Positions 10,483 to 21,409 of a DNA stretch of 64,000 nucleotides are shown here, piece by piece. Origin of the DNA: Amyelois transitella. Its lineage: Eukaryota > Arthropoda > Insecta > Lepidoptera > Pyralidae. A program made the translations under genes and the position numbers. The notes under the pieces are model-generated. The model was not told the origin of the DNA. It worked only from the letters and a program-made list of their open reading frames with translations, and ran no database searches. Position 1 is the first letter of the stretch, and each line of letters starts with the position of its first letter. The stretch is taken from assembly GCF_032362555.1 (NCBI RefSeq), contig NC_083524.1, forward strand, positions 2,032,001-2,096,000, written 5' to 3'.

Positions 10483-12805
10483 GCCGGCCACCCACTTCGA
10501 GTGCAGCCGGCCATTGTAGTATTTTGATTTTGTTCGGGCAAGCCATGTGGGCGGCCGGCGCCCCACAACTTTCTCGCCAAATCACAGCCGAATTGTCTAA
10601 GAACTATTATTTTTATTACTTATTATGCACGCCATCAGTGTAATTAGGTCAGTTGGCCGCGCGCCGCCCACGTAGCCTGCAGGAAGAGAATTTCGCGCGC
10701 TTTTTTACCCCGCGCGCCGCGTTTTCAAAATGTCGGACTCGGAAAGTGATCCAGACTATCAACCATCGTATTCTTCGCAATCTGCATCATCTAGCGATGA
10801 AAGTTCGTCACATAGTGAAGAAGATGGGCGTCCAATTCAGCCGAGGGCTCCGACGCCGACGTCAAATTGGTATCAATCTGATGGATCTCGACAGAAGCAG
10901 TTCCCACTGGACATTCAACCAGGTATCAATGTTCCGAACGATTGTGATTCAGAATTGAGTATATACCGACTGTTTCTTACTGAAGACGTGATGGACCTCA
11001 TGGTGAATATGACTAATTGTTATGCTAATAAAACTTTAACACTTAATCGTGTCACACGCAATATGAGGCTATAAAAATGGACAGACTGTACTCCAGAAGA
11101 AATGCTGAAATTCCTCGGCCTTCTGATTTACATGGGACTAAAGAAATTACCTAGAATTAGTGACTATTGGAGTAAAAACATTCTTTACGAAAGCAAAGTA
11201 TGTCGCCAGGTGATGAGCAGAAATAGATTCGAGTTGTTGCTCAGGTGTTGGCACTTCGAAGACACCATTTTCCTTGGACCTAGTCATGCTGATCGCCTCA
11301 TAAGGATAAGGCGGTTTCTGGAGCTGCTTACAAAAAATTTTCATAATGTGAAAACACCGGGTGAATATGTTACCATAGACGAAAGCATGGTAGCTTTTAG
11401 AGGACGTATATCATTTATGCAATACATTCCTGGCAAACGCCACAAATACGGAATAAAACTTTTTAAGCTGTGTGACGATGATGGTTATGCGCTCGACATC
11501 ATTGTGTACGAAGGAAAAACGGCAAATAGACAGGACAGTGTAGCCACAGACGTAGTGATGAAGCTATGCCAACCTTATTTGGGAGTTGGCAGAAGTGTGG
11601 TCACAGATAACTTTTACACCAGCGTTGATCTAGCAAAAAAGCTTTTGGATAACAATACTCATCTGATTGGCACTCTTCGCAAGAATAGGAAAGGGTTGCC
11701 GAAGAAAGTTATTCAGGAAAAGTTGAAGAAGGGTGAAATGATTGCAATGGAAAATAGTGACGGAATTCTCGTTCTCAAATAGAAAGACAAACGTGAAGTT
11801 TTTGCTTTGTCGACGAAGCACTCCATTGGCTTTGTTAGTTGCAAAAGCAAGAGGAATCCCAACAAGACAGTGTTGAAACCTTCCACAATTGCTGACTATA
11901 ATAAACACAAGTGTTCCATCGATTTATCTGATCAATTGGCGAGTTACTCTAGTCCAGCTAGAAGAAATATTCGTTGGTTTCAGAAACTTGCTGTTGATCT
12001 ACTGTTTTCTACTGCTGTCACAAATGCTTACATCACCTATAAAAAACACAAGAATCTGCACAGCAAGACTTATACCATTACAAAATTTAGGGAGAACCTC
12101 TGTCTACAGATGCTGGGAATAAAGGACTCTAATCCAGCAGAGTTCACTCACTTCGGCAGCCAGAACATAAGTTCAGCAAGTCACTGCTCACAGACCACAG
12201 AAGCAGATTAGTTCGTCGTCGGTGCATTCATTGCTATGAAAAGCATAGATCCGCTGGTTTCTCAGCACTAGAAGCTAGGAATAAAACAAAAAAAGTAAAC
12301 ACTGTCTGTCTTAAGTGTCCGTCCCAGCCAAGCGTTTGCGCTGAATGCTATGGAGAAATTCATACGCAAATTACGAAAAGAATGTAATTTTTAGAATAAG
12401 TAACTTTTTTCATAATTTCATAACAATTTCATTACAAATTTCCATTGATATGTGCTAAAATATATAAATATGTTTTTTGATTTGCACTTAATCTTGTTTC
12501 ATTTCAAGTCTTTTAGTTTTCGTAAATAAAGCTCAAATTTCGCGGTTTTTTTTTTACTCATAAGTAATTAATCGATTTTCTTGAAAAAAACACTTTGGAG
12601 ATCCTTATCACGCAAGCCAAAGGCAAAAAAAATATATGAAATCGTAGGGTCGCAGCGGACCACACGGCCTGTTGGTAAAGTTTATACCGTGTCCCGCCGG
12701 CGTACCACGTGGCGTGCCTCAAAAGATGCTTAAGATAGACCATGGCTTGGAGTATAAGACAGGACGTGGGGCGCGAGCAGCCCACGTGGCCAGGTAAAGT
12801 GGAAA
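10483..12805 (+). mobile_element. piggyBac-like element #1 inserted in the MULE gene (decayed)
   Basis: It splits the MULE frame (TLIATW before, GGDESVKTW after). GC-rich ends with repeated CACGTG-like boxes occur on both sides: 10472, 10548 (CATGTGG), 10667 (CACGTAG), 12711 and 12782. I do not see the TTAA target duplication or clean TIRs, so exact borders are uncertain. It contains one broken transposase gene. Confidence 0.6.
10730..12388 (+). pseudogene. piggyBac-like transposase #1 with two stops and a frameshift
   Basis: ATG at 10730 opens an acidic Ser-rich N-terminus, followed by the DDE_Tnp_1_7 core: TIDESMVAFRGR (11370), VTDNFYTS (11598) and SIDLSDQL (11917), so all three catalytic Asp positions survive. 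Stops interrupt it at 11072 and 11780. A frameshift near 12209 separates the last ~60 residues, a cysteine-rich C-terminal finger (CIHC... CLKC... CAEC). It is close to full length but cannot be translated whole. Confidence 0.85.
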
Positions 12806-12807
12806 AA

Positions 12808-13150
12808 TTGTTTGTTTGGTGGCGATGAGAGTGTTAAAACATGGTTAGAACATGATATATTATCAAAGTCGTGGAACACTTTTAATCAAAGTGACAGAAC
12901 CAATAATATGGTGGAGTCCCGGAATGCAAAAATAAAAAAAACCATTCCAGTAAAACCGAATATCGCACAATTTTTAGCCGGGATTCAAAAGGATGCTAAC
13001 TTTTACTGTGGTCTTTTAAACAAACCAGGGCACAATACACATTTCAAAAAGAAAAAAGAAACCATTGCAATGAACCTAAGAATTAAGATTATCATAAAAT
13101 TGACTGGTGATATAACCGTCGGTCATTGTCTAGAAAAATTAAGAATGTAG
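12808..13150 (+). pseudogene. MULE transposase, C-terminal part
   Basis: The residues LSKSWNTFNQSDRTNNMVES (about 12858-12917) are the conserved end of MULE-type transposases with the RTNN signature. The frame continues to a stop at 13148-13150. It completes the protein begun at 9915 on the far side of the piggyBac. Confidence 0.7.
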
Positions 13151-13174
13151 TTTTATTTCACCATTTTTCTTTAA

Positions 13175-13402
13175 TTTACGTTTCAAATTACACAGATTGA
13201 GTTAGCCTCGTAGTAAGTTCGACACTTGCGTTACGAGATACTAACCCAATGATACTATATATTATAATAAATACTTATATAGATAAACATCCAAGACCCA
13301 GACCAATCAGAGAAAGTTGTTTTCTCATCATGCCCTGGCCGGGATTCGAACCCGGGACCTCCGGTGTCATAGCCAAGCGCACTACCGCTGCGTTATAGAT
13401 GC
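13175..13402 (-). mobile_element. tRNA-derived SINE (S2), minus strand
   Basis: The reverse strand starts with a tRNA-like head: AGCGGTAGTGCGC (box A) and GGTTCGAATCCCGGCC (box B, 13341-13356). The body, including TAGATGTTTATCTATATAAG-like text, matches the plus-strand copy at 49850-50097. Confidence 0.8.
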
Positions 13403-13467
13403 CGTCAAAGTGAATTTCATGATTATTTAGTTTTAAGTCAATATAAATGTAGATATCGGTAAGTATC

Positions 13468-14495
13468 GGGTGTCCCAAAATTAACGCAAGATTTGAATGT
13501 GCCGCCATTTGTGCAGTGAAGTGTTGGCAACCCTGAAAAAAAAGCAATTTGACAGCTAATAGTATAGGGTTATTAAAAATGGAGCGTTACTCGATAGAAC
13601 AACGTGTCTTCATTAATAAAGAATATTTCAAAAATAGTGAAAGCTTGGCGGCTGCAGCTCGAAAATTTCATACAAAATATGGTCGATATAGTGTTTTAAC
13701 TTTGTCAACTGTGAAGAGATTAATTGAAAAATTCATGGAGACTGGATCCGTTGGAGACGCAAGACACACTGGTCGTCCAAAAACAAGCCGTTCAAATGTG
13801 AATGTCGAAGCAGTGCGTGAGAGTGTTGCTGACAATACAGGAACCTCTATTCGACGTCGTGGACAAGAATTGCAAATTTCAAGAACCTCTCTACAGCGTA
13901 TACTCACCATAGATCTGTGTCTTCATGCTTACAAAATTCAATTAACACAACAATTGAAGCCTAATGACCATGCACAGAGAAGAGAGTTCGTTGAATGGAT
14001 TATTAAACATCAACAAATGGACCCTGATTTTTCGGGCAAAATTATCCTAAGCGATGAAGCAGATTTTCATCTTGATGGCTTTGTCAATCGCCAAAATTGC
14101 CGCATTTGGGGTTCGGAGAACCCACATGTGATTGTCGAAAAACAAATGCATCCACAACGCGTGACTGTATGGTGTGGATTTTGGGCTGGAGGCATAATAA
14201 CGCCATATTTTTTTGAAAATGATGCTGGTCAAGCAGTGACTGTTACTGGTGCTCGATATCGCGACATGATTACACAGTTCTTTCTGCCAAAATTGGATGA
14301 TATTGATGTGTCCAATATGTGGTTTCAACAAGACGGTGCCACATGTCATACAGCCCGTGAAACAATTCAATTACTGCATGAGACTTTTCCAGGTCGTGTA
14401 CTCTCTCATTTCGGTGATCAAAATTGGCCTTCTAGATCGTGTGATTTAACACCATTAGACTTATTTTTATGGGGTTATTTGAAATATTATATATT
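13468..14495 (+). mobile_element. rosa-type (DD41D) mariner, 3' end missing
   Basis: The 5' end near 13468 reads CGGGTGTCCCAAAATTAACG, like a mariner-type terminal repeat. The matching right end is absent. Mariner coding changes to pogo-like coding at about 14495, so the 3' part was deleted. Confidence 0.65.
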
Positions 14496-14622
14496 ATATC
14501 ACACATCGCATAGACTACAACCCTTGGATGTTGTTTTCTATGGACCTTTAAAGAAGGCTTATAATCGGGAATGTGATTTATATATGAAATCCAATAATTT
14601 TACAGAAAATCACGCCATATGA
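13579..14622 (+). CDS. Chimeric ORF: rosa mariner catalytic domain joined in frame to a pogo C-terminus
   Basis: ATG at 13579 opens a 347-aa uninterrupted frame. Residues 1-120 are a helix-turn-helix region. The catalytic residues are D159 (LSDEADFH), D252 (FQQDGATCH) and D294 (DLTPLDLFLWGYLK). There are 41 residues between the last two, the spacing of the DD41D (rosa) group of Tc1/mariner. After WGYLK the text switches at about 14495 to THRLQPLDVVF-type sequence typical of pogo/Tigger transposases, and ends at 14622 through a frameshift in an A-run near 14608. The chimera arose by truncation next to the older pogo copy; nothing shows that it is expressed. Confidence 0.75.
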   Translation: MERYSIEQRVFINKEYFKNSESLAAAARKFHTKYGRYSVLTLSTVKRLIEKFMETGSVGDARHTGRPKTSRSNVNVEAVRESVADNTGTSIRRRGQELQISRTSLQRILTIDLCLHAYKIQLTQQLKPNDHAQRREFVEWIIKHQQMDPDFSGKIILSDEADFHLDGFVNRQNCRIWGSENPHVIVEKQMHPQRVTVWCGFWAGGIITPYFFENDAGQAVTVTGARYRDMITQFFLPKLDDIDVSNMWFQQDGATCHTARETIQLLHETFPGRVLSHFGDQNWPSRSCDLTPLDLFLWGYLKYYILYHTSHRLQPLDVVFYGPLKKAYNRECDLYMKSNNFTENHAI

Positions 14623-15118
14623 AGTCGCTGGGCTTTTTAACAAAGCCTATATGAGAGTTGCATCAGTAGATAAAGGAGTAAGTGGGTTTGCATCTACTGG
14701 AATTTTCCCATTAAATCCGCAAAAGTTCAGAGACGAAGACTTCATTGGCACATCTGACGCTCCTTGCGTTGAAGAATTTTCTGTTCCCATAATAGACTCT
14801 GTTGAAGGCGCATTTCTACGTCAACCATCGACTACTAACTCAGAAGTGACAGAATCTACTAGCAGAGACAAAGGCGATTTAGAACAACAACCTTCAACGA
14901 GCAAAGACGTGCCAATTCAACAAAATAATACCGACAATGAATCTATGAATCGCATACTTACACAATTGACTCAAAAAGGTAAAGGAAAAAGGAGTAAAGC
15001 TCAACAATCGGAAATAATGACTGCGACACCTTTGAAAGAAATTTTAGAAGAAAAAGATAAGAAACGAAAGGAAAAAGCGACGCTCAAAAAAACCAAAGAT
15101 GTTATGAAGATAAAAAAG
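14496..15118 (+). pseudogene. Pogo/Tigger-like transposase, C-terminal part
   Basis: HRLQPLDVVFYGPLKKAYN, then VAGLFNKAYMRVASVDKGV and FASTGIFPLNPQKFRDEDF (frame from 14615 on) are the conserved end of pogo-like DDE_1 transposases. A Ser/Thr- and Lys-rich tail follows. One frameshift lies near 14608. The frame is cut at about 15118 by a jockey LINE and resumes at 16191. Confidence 0.7.
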
Positions 15119-16190
15119 GTAATGACTTATACAAGCTGAGTCGCTGGGCTAGCTCTTTTGGGTTATTAATAAATCCATCGAAATCTCAGGCTATGCTCAT
15201 TGGTGGTAAGCATTTGCGCAGTCGTATTGACCTGTGTGACTTACCCCCATTACTTCTGGATGGTTCGGTTATATCTTTTGCGGAAACTGCGAAGAACCTC
15301 GGTGTTATTTTTGATTCCACACTTAGCTGGTCGAAGCACGTTCACGAGGTTAGTCGCAAGGTACACTATTCCTTCCACACTTTGAAATGTCTCCAAAATT
15401 TTTTGCCATTCCAAACTAAAGTTTCCTTATGTCAATCCCTCATTCTTCCTCTCCTCGACTATGCTGACGCGTGCTTTTTGGATGCTACCGAGGAACTCCT
15501 TGATAAACTGGAACGTCTACAGAATTTGTGTATCCGATTCATTTTTGGCCTCAAGAAATATGATCACGTCTCGGAGTTTCGCAGGCAACTAAACTGGCTG
15601 CCTATTCGTCTGCGTAGAAATATGAGAATACTTTGCCTTCTTTACAATATTCTCTATAATCCTGCTTACCCCTCATATCTGCGCAACCGCTTCACCTTTG
15701 CTTGTCCTGTCGATACTCCATGTAGGTCTCATCGTAGGACCATGCTTAAATTCCCTACGCATCGTACGGCCACTTTCTCCAACTCCTTCTCTGTCCATGC
15801 TGTTAGATTGTGGAACTCATTGCCTACCGAGATACGTGACTCTAAATCACTGTCCCAATTTAAAAAATTAATTAAAAATTATTATCTTTCCAAGCCTTGC
15901 TAATTTGGTATATATTGTACATATTTTATGTAAGTTTATTATTTTGTATTTATATATGTATTTTATTATATTTTATATATGTACTTATTTGTTTATGTAT
16001 GTCTATTATTAGTTGTGTGAGTGGAGTACACGCCTGTCACCCTTTCCATTATGTTTCCTATCTCGGGTCTGCTGGAAGAGATTTCTTTTAAAATAAGCAG
16101 AACCTTTGTAATTTTGTTTCTTGTGTTTATCAGTCTCGATGTTTTCTGTGTACATAAATTAGTAAATAAATAAAATAAATAAGTAAGAAA
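15119..16190 (+). mobile_element. Jockey/CR1-group LINE, 5'-truncated 3' end
   Basis: The frame from about 15120 to 15903 encodes the end of a reverse transcriptase and its C-terminal region: LSRWASSFGLLINPSKSQ, NLGVIFDSTLSW, then LWNSLPTEIRDSKSLSQFKK. A 3'UTR ends in AAATAA repeats at about 16150-16190. The insert interrupts the pogo-like Lys-rich tail at both sides. A related 3'UTR piece lies at 58210-58345. Confidence 0.85.
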
Positions 16191-16455
16191 AAAATCTATT
16201 TAAATTAAATTCATCTGAATCATCGGCTGATGAACAGGTTCCTTACAAAGAAAGTGGTGATAATGACATAGAAAACATTGAAACTCCACAAAACACTCAG
16301 GATGAGCATGAAGATCAGTCTGTTTGCTCGATATGTTTTGAACAGGGCAAACCGAGAGAAGTCTGGTATCGTTGCCGTCTTTGTGGTGAATGGGCTCATG
16401 AAGAGTGCACAGGATCCTAGTCGCTATCGTTGTGATTTTTGCACAGTCGATTAAT
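16191..16455 (+). pseudogene. Pogo-like transposase, terminal PHD-like zinc finger
   Basis: The residues CSICFEQGKPREVWYRCRLCGEW.AHEECTG (16323-16413, written here in two parts) followed by RYRCDFC (frame changed by 1 nt after 16417) form the Cys/His finger that ends many insect pogo-like transposases. It completes the element whose other parts are at 8397 and 14496. Confidence 0.6.
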
Positions 16456-16497
16456 TTTTAAAGATTTCTCTTTATGCCGGTTGCCTAATTTTTAAGT

Positions 16498-17270
16498 TTG
16501 TTGATTTATGGGCAAATTTCGGTAATTTTTTTTTTTTTTCTAACGACCTCATGTTTCAGAGATTTGACTTCGATTACCCCATGGGCTGACTCTCATTATC
16601 CACACATGTGGGAAATCGGAGTCAAAATCGGTTTTTCTTTATTTGGTTTCGTAACGGACAAAACACTGGCATCTTATGTACCAAAGAGAAACTCAAGCGT
16701 CGTGATGATCTCTTCAATTCATCATGACAATTCTATGTATAGACGATACCAGTGGAAAACCAGAAATAATTATATTTTATAATAGCGCAAAAAGAGGCGT
16801 TGAGGCACTGGACCAAAAATGCGTCCATTATTCTGTTTCTAGAAGAACCCAACGATGGCCATGCGTAATTTTTGCGGCTATACTGAACATTGCCAGTGCA
16901 AATGGATTTGTATTATGGAAGGCGTCTAATAGTGGAAAACGTATGAAACGCAATCACTACATAAAACAAATAGGACAAGATTTGATAAGGCCTTTTGTCA
17001 TAGAAAGAAGAGCAGTTTATTCTTCATTTTCAATGGATCTGAAGAATAGAATCGATAATTTCCTGGGGCCATCTGTTGATATACCGCAAAATGTCACACA
17101 ACAAGGAAATGAAACTTCCACTCAAAGTGGGTCACGAAAAAGAGGAAGATGTTATTTATGTGGTCCTAAGATTGACAATAAACAATCGCAAGTGTGATAG
17201 ATGTTGCAAATTTATTTGTAGATTCATGTACAAAAAAGAAATTTGTGTAGCCATGCCTTATATAAAATAG
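16498..17270 (+). pseudogene. piggyBac-like transposase #2, C-terminal relic
   Basis: Two frames (16498-16782 and 16724-17197) hold a piggyBac/PGBD C-terminus. It reads TLASYVPKRNSSVVMIS, then KPEIIIFYNSAKRGVEALDQ, RRTQRWPCVIF, and a terminal cysteine finger (CYLCGP, then CCKFIC near 17199). A frameshift lies near 16745. No N-terminal half or termini were found. Confidence 0.7.
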
Positions 17271-17861
17271 TAGTTGTCATTTTTTTTTTTTTTCATTTAA
17301 TCTCACGAAGAATTTATTTTTTTATTAAGGGGAAGATACGTAAAGCCCTATAGTATTATTATATTTTTAAGTTTTTTTGTTTTTATTATTTTTTGATATG
17401 GTCAAAACAGATAAAAAATTTATTAACAAATGTTGCACCTAAGAATAAAGTAAAAAGAAATTTTTAATGTTAAGGTTTAAGTTAATAAAAGTTGATTTAT
17501 ATATTACTTAAAACTTGTTTTAATATAGTCAGAAGTTCAGAACCCATATACACTACCGCTCGAAAGTATTTGGCCACCTGCACATTTGTTAAAATCCACA
17601 AACAAAAGATCTTTAAAAACATTTTTGTTATATTTAATTGTTTGTATCTCACCGTAAAATACTTATCTACATTAGAAAAGGTAAACAGCTTATTGTTATT
17701 AGCCGACTCCTGGTCATAAAACCAAAATAGTGTTATTGTCTCAAAACCACCATAACACACGAAGACGTAATTAAACGCAAAAATAAAAAGAAAAAGCTAA
17801 AAATATTAAAAAAGAAACCGTAACAAAAAAAGGAAAAGGAGCGGGAAAAAAAGTGATATAA
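17271..17861. other. AT-rich intergenic stretch with a possible Tc1-like end
   Basis: Mostly A/T runs. CACTACCGCTCGAAAGTATT at 17551 resembles the outer end of a Tc1-like inverted repeat preceded by TA, but no partner is visible nearby. Confidence 0.3.
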
Positions 17862-18048
17862 TTGCTAAAAAACTAACGGTTATGTATCCGTCCACATCAA
17901 ATGCTGGTTTAGATACTCTGAAAAATTCTGACATTCAAATCAAACCTGCTAAAAAACTAACGGTTGTGTATCCAATCCATCCACATCAAATGCTGGTTTA
18001 GATACTGAAAAATTTAAAATTTCATACCAAACCTGCTAAAAAGTCAAT
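17862..18048 (+). repeat. Two-copy tandem duplication
   Basis: The segment starting CTAAAAAACTAACGGTTRTG and running through TCAAATGCTGGTTTAGATAC occurs twice, at about 17861-17922 and 17949-18007. Both copies are followed by ACCTGCTAAAAA. It sits just upstream of a cysteine-rich frame and codes a repeated KPAKK peptide. Confidence 0.7.
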
Positions 18049-18217
18049 ACAGTTTGCTATAAAACGTGAAGTAACTTGTACTAAGTGCAAAAAAATTGTG
18101 TCATTAAGTGAATTAGTTAAATGTATCGGTTGCAAAAATTACTTCTGTGTCAAATGCACAAAAGGACAGGCATATTTTGATTATATTTGCAACAATTGTT
18201 TTCAAGACAGTGAATAA
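18032..18217 (+). pseudogene. Cys-rich zinc-finger C-terminus of an unidentified transposon protein
   Basis: The frame from 18032 to the TAA at 18215 reads KPAKKSIQFAIKREVTCTKC, then CIGCKNYFCVKC and CNNC, giving four CxxC pairs spaced like a treble-clef or RING-like finger. It has no ATG of its own. Such fingers end several transposase families; I cannot say which one. Confidence 0.35.
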
Positions 18218-18567
18218 ATGCTAGGATATTTATACATTACTATCGTATACGCCTAATATTTTTGTTACATTGTTTCCCAGGTAAAATACCTACATACAGA
18301 TTTGAAATTATGATTTATTTTGATATCGACAAGTTTTAACGAAGTCTGACTTTTTGCTATATCTTAATAACAATTACTCGTCGCCATGGGAGTCCACACA
18401 TTTCATTCAATCCGAGAGTTTTGGTTGTGGTGCTGCGACCAATTCATCATCTTTCACGCTTCTTCATTTCGTATTATAGCGATAAGATCTTGGGAGGTAC
18501 AAAACAGGTACTAAGTGTCCGTGTGGTCATCTTGACGGTATACATTATATTTTTATAAGAAACAAAG
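18218..18567. other. Intergenic stretch, no gene seen
   Basis: It contains ACAAAACAGGTACTAAG at about 18502, repeated as ACAAACCAGGTACTAAG near 18672. These direct copies flank the palindrome at 18568-18605. Confidence 0.35.
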
Positions 18568-18605
18568 GTGGTTCCTCCATTTTGACGTCAAGATGGAGGA
18601 ACCAC
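18568..18605. repeat. 38-bp near-perfect palindrome
   Basis: GTGGTTCCTCCAT and its exact complement flank TTGACGTCAA, with one mismatch pair. It could fold as a cruciform or mark the centre of a small inverted element. Confidence 0.75.
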
Positions 18606-19174
18606 ATATCACAATCGATATTTTTGAAGTCTTTGAGATACGAACTTTTTTCATTTAAGTACCAACAGATACAAACCAGGTACTAAGGGCTGGTTCAACA
18701 ATATTTGTGTTTTGCGAGGTGGCTCCGTCATCTTCATTTTAATTATTGTAAAATTTACTGAACTAACGTTGATGAAACTGTGATTTTATACCATAATTTA
18801 TAAAAAGTTGTAGTTATTATGATTTTTTATTTTTTTAATAATAATTCTTACATTATATATTGTATTTTTACTATCCCAATCCATTTTGTTGTGTTGTCGT
18901 TGAGTTACCAATTACAAAAACCCATTTTGCCAGTATTCAATATGATAAACGGTCTTGTTATCTATACAACAAAGCTAACAAACAACTAGAAATATACTCA
19001 AAACCTCAATATGTTGTAAAAGATATTCTAAATAGATGGCTATTGAATCTTACCTATTCTGAAGCGGAACTGTTCATGGATTATGTGGTTGCTTAATAAT
19101 AAGTTTTTGTATTCTTAGTTGATTTTATTTATTTTTTTGTAATTCAATACAAGTAACTAGATCATAATTACTGT
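18606..19174. other. Intergenic stretch with one unassigned short ORF
   Basis: A 78-codon open frame at 18860-19096 has no motif I recognise. The surroundings are AT-rich and noncoding. Confidence 0.3.
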
Positions 19175-19290
19175 TATGTTAATAAGAGGAGCGGAGCCTC
19201 CTGACACAGGCATCTTTTGATAGCTTAAAAGGAGACTCCAACACCTAGTTATAAGATCATTATCTGTTTCAGAAAATAAAACATTTTTGA
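19175..19290 (+). mobile_element. 3'-end relic of the CR1/L2-type LINE
   Basis: AGCGGAGCCTCCTGACACAG followed by TTAAAAGGAGACTCCAA and then AAATAAA-type sequence matches the 3'UTR of the LINE at 47455-47555. Only the last ~115 bp are present. Confidence 0.7.
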
Positions 19291-20250
19291 TTTTTTTGAT
19301 TTTCTTCCTATATGTAGAAATAATTGAACCCCTTATTTTTTTTAGGTGTGGGGTGAAACAACCCATTTCAAAAGAACATTGGGCGTTTCAGACCACTGTC
19401 AGTACATACTGCAGGTTGAACCAACCTATTCAGAAACAGTGCTTGGGTGATTCGCCCTGCGGGTCGAATGGATTGTGGGGTAAAATGCCCAAAGCCTCAC
19501 GGGAAAAAGATTAAGAACTAGAGAATTTTTAGATGTAACACAAAGTTAAAAAAAAATTCAAAACTACCCCCCTCTCCCCTAGCCACCTTCTTAATGAACC
19601 TGATTAATGTCATTTATGATTAGATTGTGTCCACAGGACATAGTTTTTGATTATTGGGAACCATGAGCTCTGATATTTACTTTACAAAGACAATTCTGTG
19701 GTAAGGCGGACGATTTCATTTGCATTTTACCAAAAGCATTATTCAACAGCTAGTCATTGACTATGCTATTGGTATTTTGGAAAATACAAGCCAACAAAAC
19801 CAATAAGTGGAAGGGAACTTCATTATATCTGTTAAAAGGACAATAGCATAATGTAATGCATCATTCCCATGGTCAAAATGTGGTCTTAACAAGTATAACA
19901 CTAGAACAAACGCACAGACTGAAAGACCAGCTTTTAATACGAAAACAAAGCCATTTTACTATGTATAATGTCTTTGTACGAAACAAACAAACCAGAATAC
20001 CAACGGCAGACTAACAAAAAGTAAATCGACTTACGGTTGTAACCTCAACTCAAATATCATTTGGCGGCATAGGACTGATAAATGCCATTTTTGAAATCAA
20101 TTTTGCAAGAAAATCATGAATAACTGACAGTAACTAGGTACCTATAAATAACTCCAGATATAATTCACTAATTGACACTAATGAATTTGTTTAATGGTTT
20201 TTTCGTTTATTACTGCAATTATTTTTACTGTAGGTAGGTAGCGAGCGAGA
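19291..20250. other. Intergenic stretch, no gene seen
   Basis: I see no ORF, repeat or family signature that I can support here. Confidence 0.4.
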
Positions 20251-20258
20251 GAGCGATC

Positions 20259-20918
20259 TAGGGATGTCGATATTCATCGATGTTGAATAAACATGCTGGG
20301 AAACATCGATGTTTTGACATCGATGTTATGATTTCAATATTATCGACACATCGATGTTTTATGAATAAATATGTCGAAAAAAAAATTATAAACTTGTTAT
20401 AGAAACGAATAAAATTTTGTCTGGTCAACGTGACACAAATATGCCTATGGAATTACAATTTTATTTAAAAAGTCCGGCAGCTGATTTAAAACAAGACTCA
20501 TTACTCCTATGGAAAATGCTAGAATCCACCTATCAAAATTAAAAGTTCTCTTAAGTATTTGTGTTGCACAGTAACATCCACAGCTTTAAAAGGCTTTTTT
20601 CTAAAGCTGGCCAACTCCTTAAAGCAAAGTCGGTTACGTTGCTGGTATATGAAGGGAAAAAATCTGTCAAATTTATTTTTTTTACAAAATGTGGACATAA
20701 GATACTGGGATTGTTAATATTTTTGTTTAAAATTTGTTTTTACAATTACAATAATTAATTTTCTTAAATATAATAGACGGTTTTATTATATTTATAAAAA
20801 ACATGAATATTTTACGTTTCCATGTTTTACATCGATGTTTTTGAATTGATGTTTATCGCACATCGATACTTTTGATTCAATGTCAATATCGATGTTTTCT
20901 TAATACCGATCATCCCTA
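20259..20918 (+). mobile_element. hAT-family element, 660 bp, internally deleted
   Basis: The ends are inverted (TAGGGATGTCGATATT at 20259, and at the right end TAGGGATGATCGGTATT read inwards). They are flanked by the 8-bp target duplication GAGCGATC at 20251-20258 and 20919-20926, the hAT hallmark. Subterminal regions carry many CATCGATGTT boxes. Inside, 20443-20640 codes a decayed hAT C-terminal dimerisation domain (the pattern LFSKAGQLLKAKS, frame with stops). The catalytic region is absent, so it is non-autonomous. Confidence 0.9.
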
Positions 20919-20926
20919 GAGCGATC

Positions 20927-21409
20927 GTGGACGTGCATAGTGTTGTGTAGTCTCTAAGCACTAGAGGTGATCGTTATAATAGGTAGCAGAATAAATATTT
21001 TTTTTTTGAGGTAATAATAATATATAATTTGAGAAATAGCTAATATTAATATATGAGTAAAATTTTTTTATTATTATAAATGAGAATAATATAGTTTGCA
21101 TAAACTAGTTACTATGATTTTAATGGCATCTATTAAATAAAACTGGAGGCGTCCATGAAATGATTACCCATTCAGTGTAGTATGCTGCTTGTAGTATAGT
21201 TGCACAACAAAACTTTAATTGGTTTAATTATTTTTTGGTAAAATTTCAAACGTAGTTTGCTTGAAAGAGCAGTTACGCAGTAAGATTAAATGCTTTGTTA
21301 TTCGTTGCGTTTTTTTAAGTCGCTATTTTGCTATTGTGTGCTAAGCACATCAACATTGCCAGCTTTTTTCTTGAACGGTTTGGAACCGCGATAAATCAAA
21401 TTGAAATGT
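20927..21409. other. AT-rich stretch, no gene
   Basis: Nothing recognisable between the hAT element and the candidate left end of piggyBac #3. Confidence 0.4.

Noticed and set aside
17551-17600. Another Tc1-like element
   Set aside because: Only one end resembles a Tc1 terminus; no inverted partner or transposase was found.
18860-19096. A 78-aa gene
   Set aside because: No motif, no supporting signals, AT-rich context; chance openness cannot be excluded.
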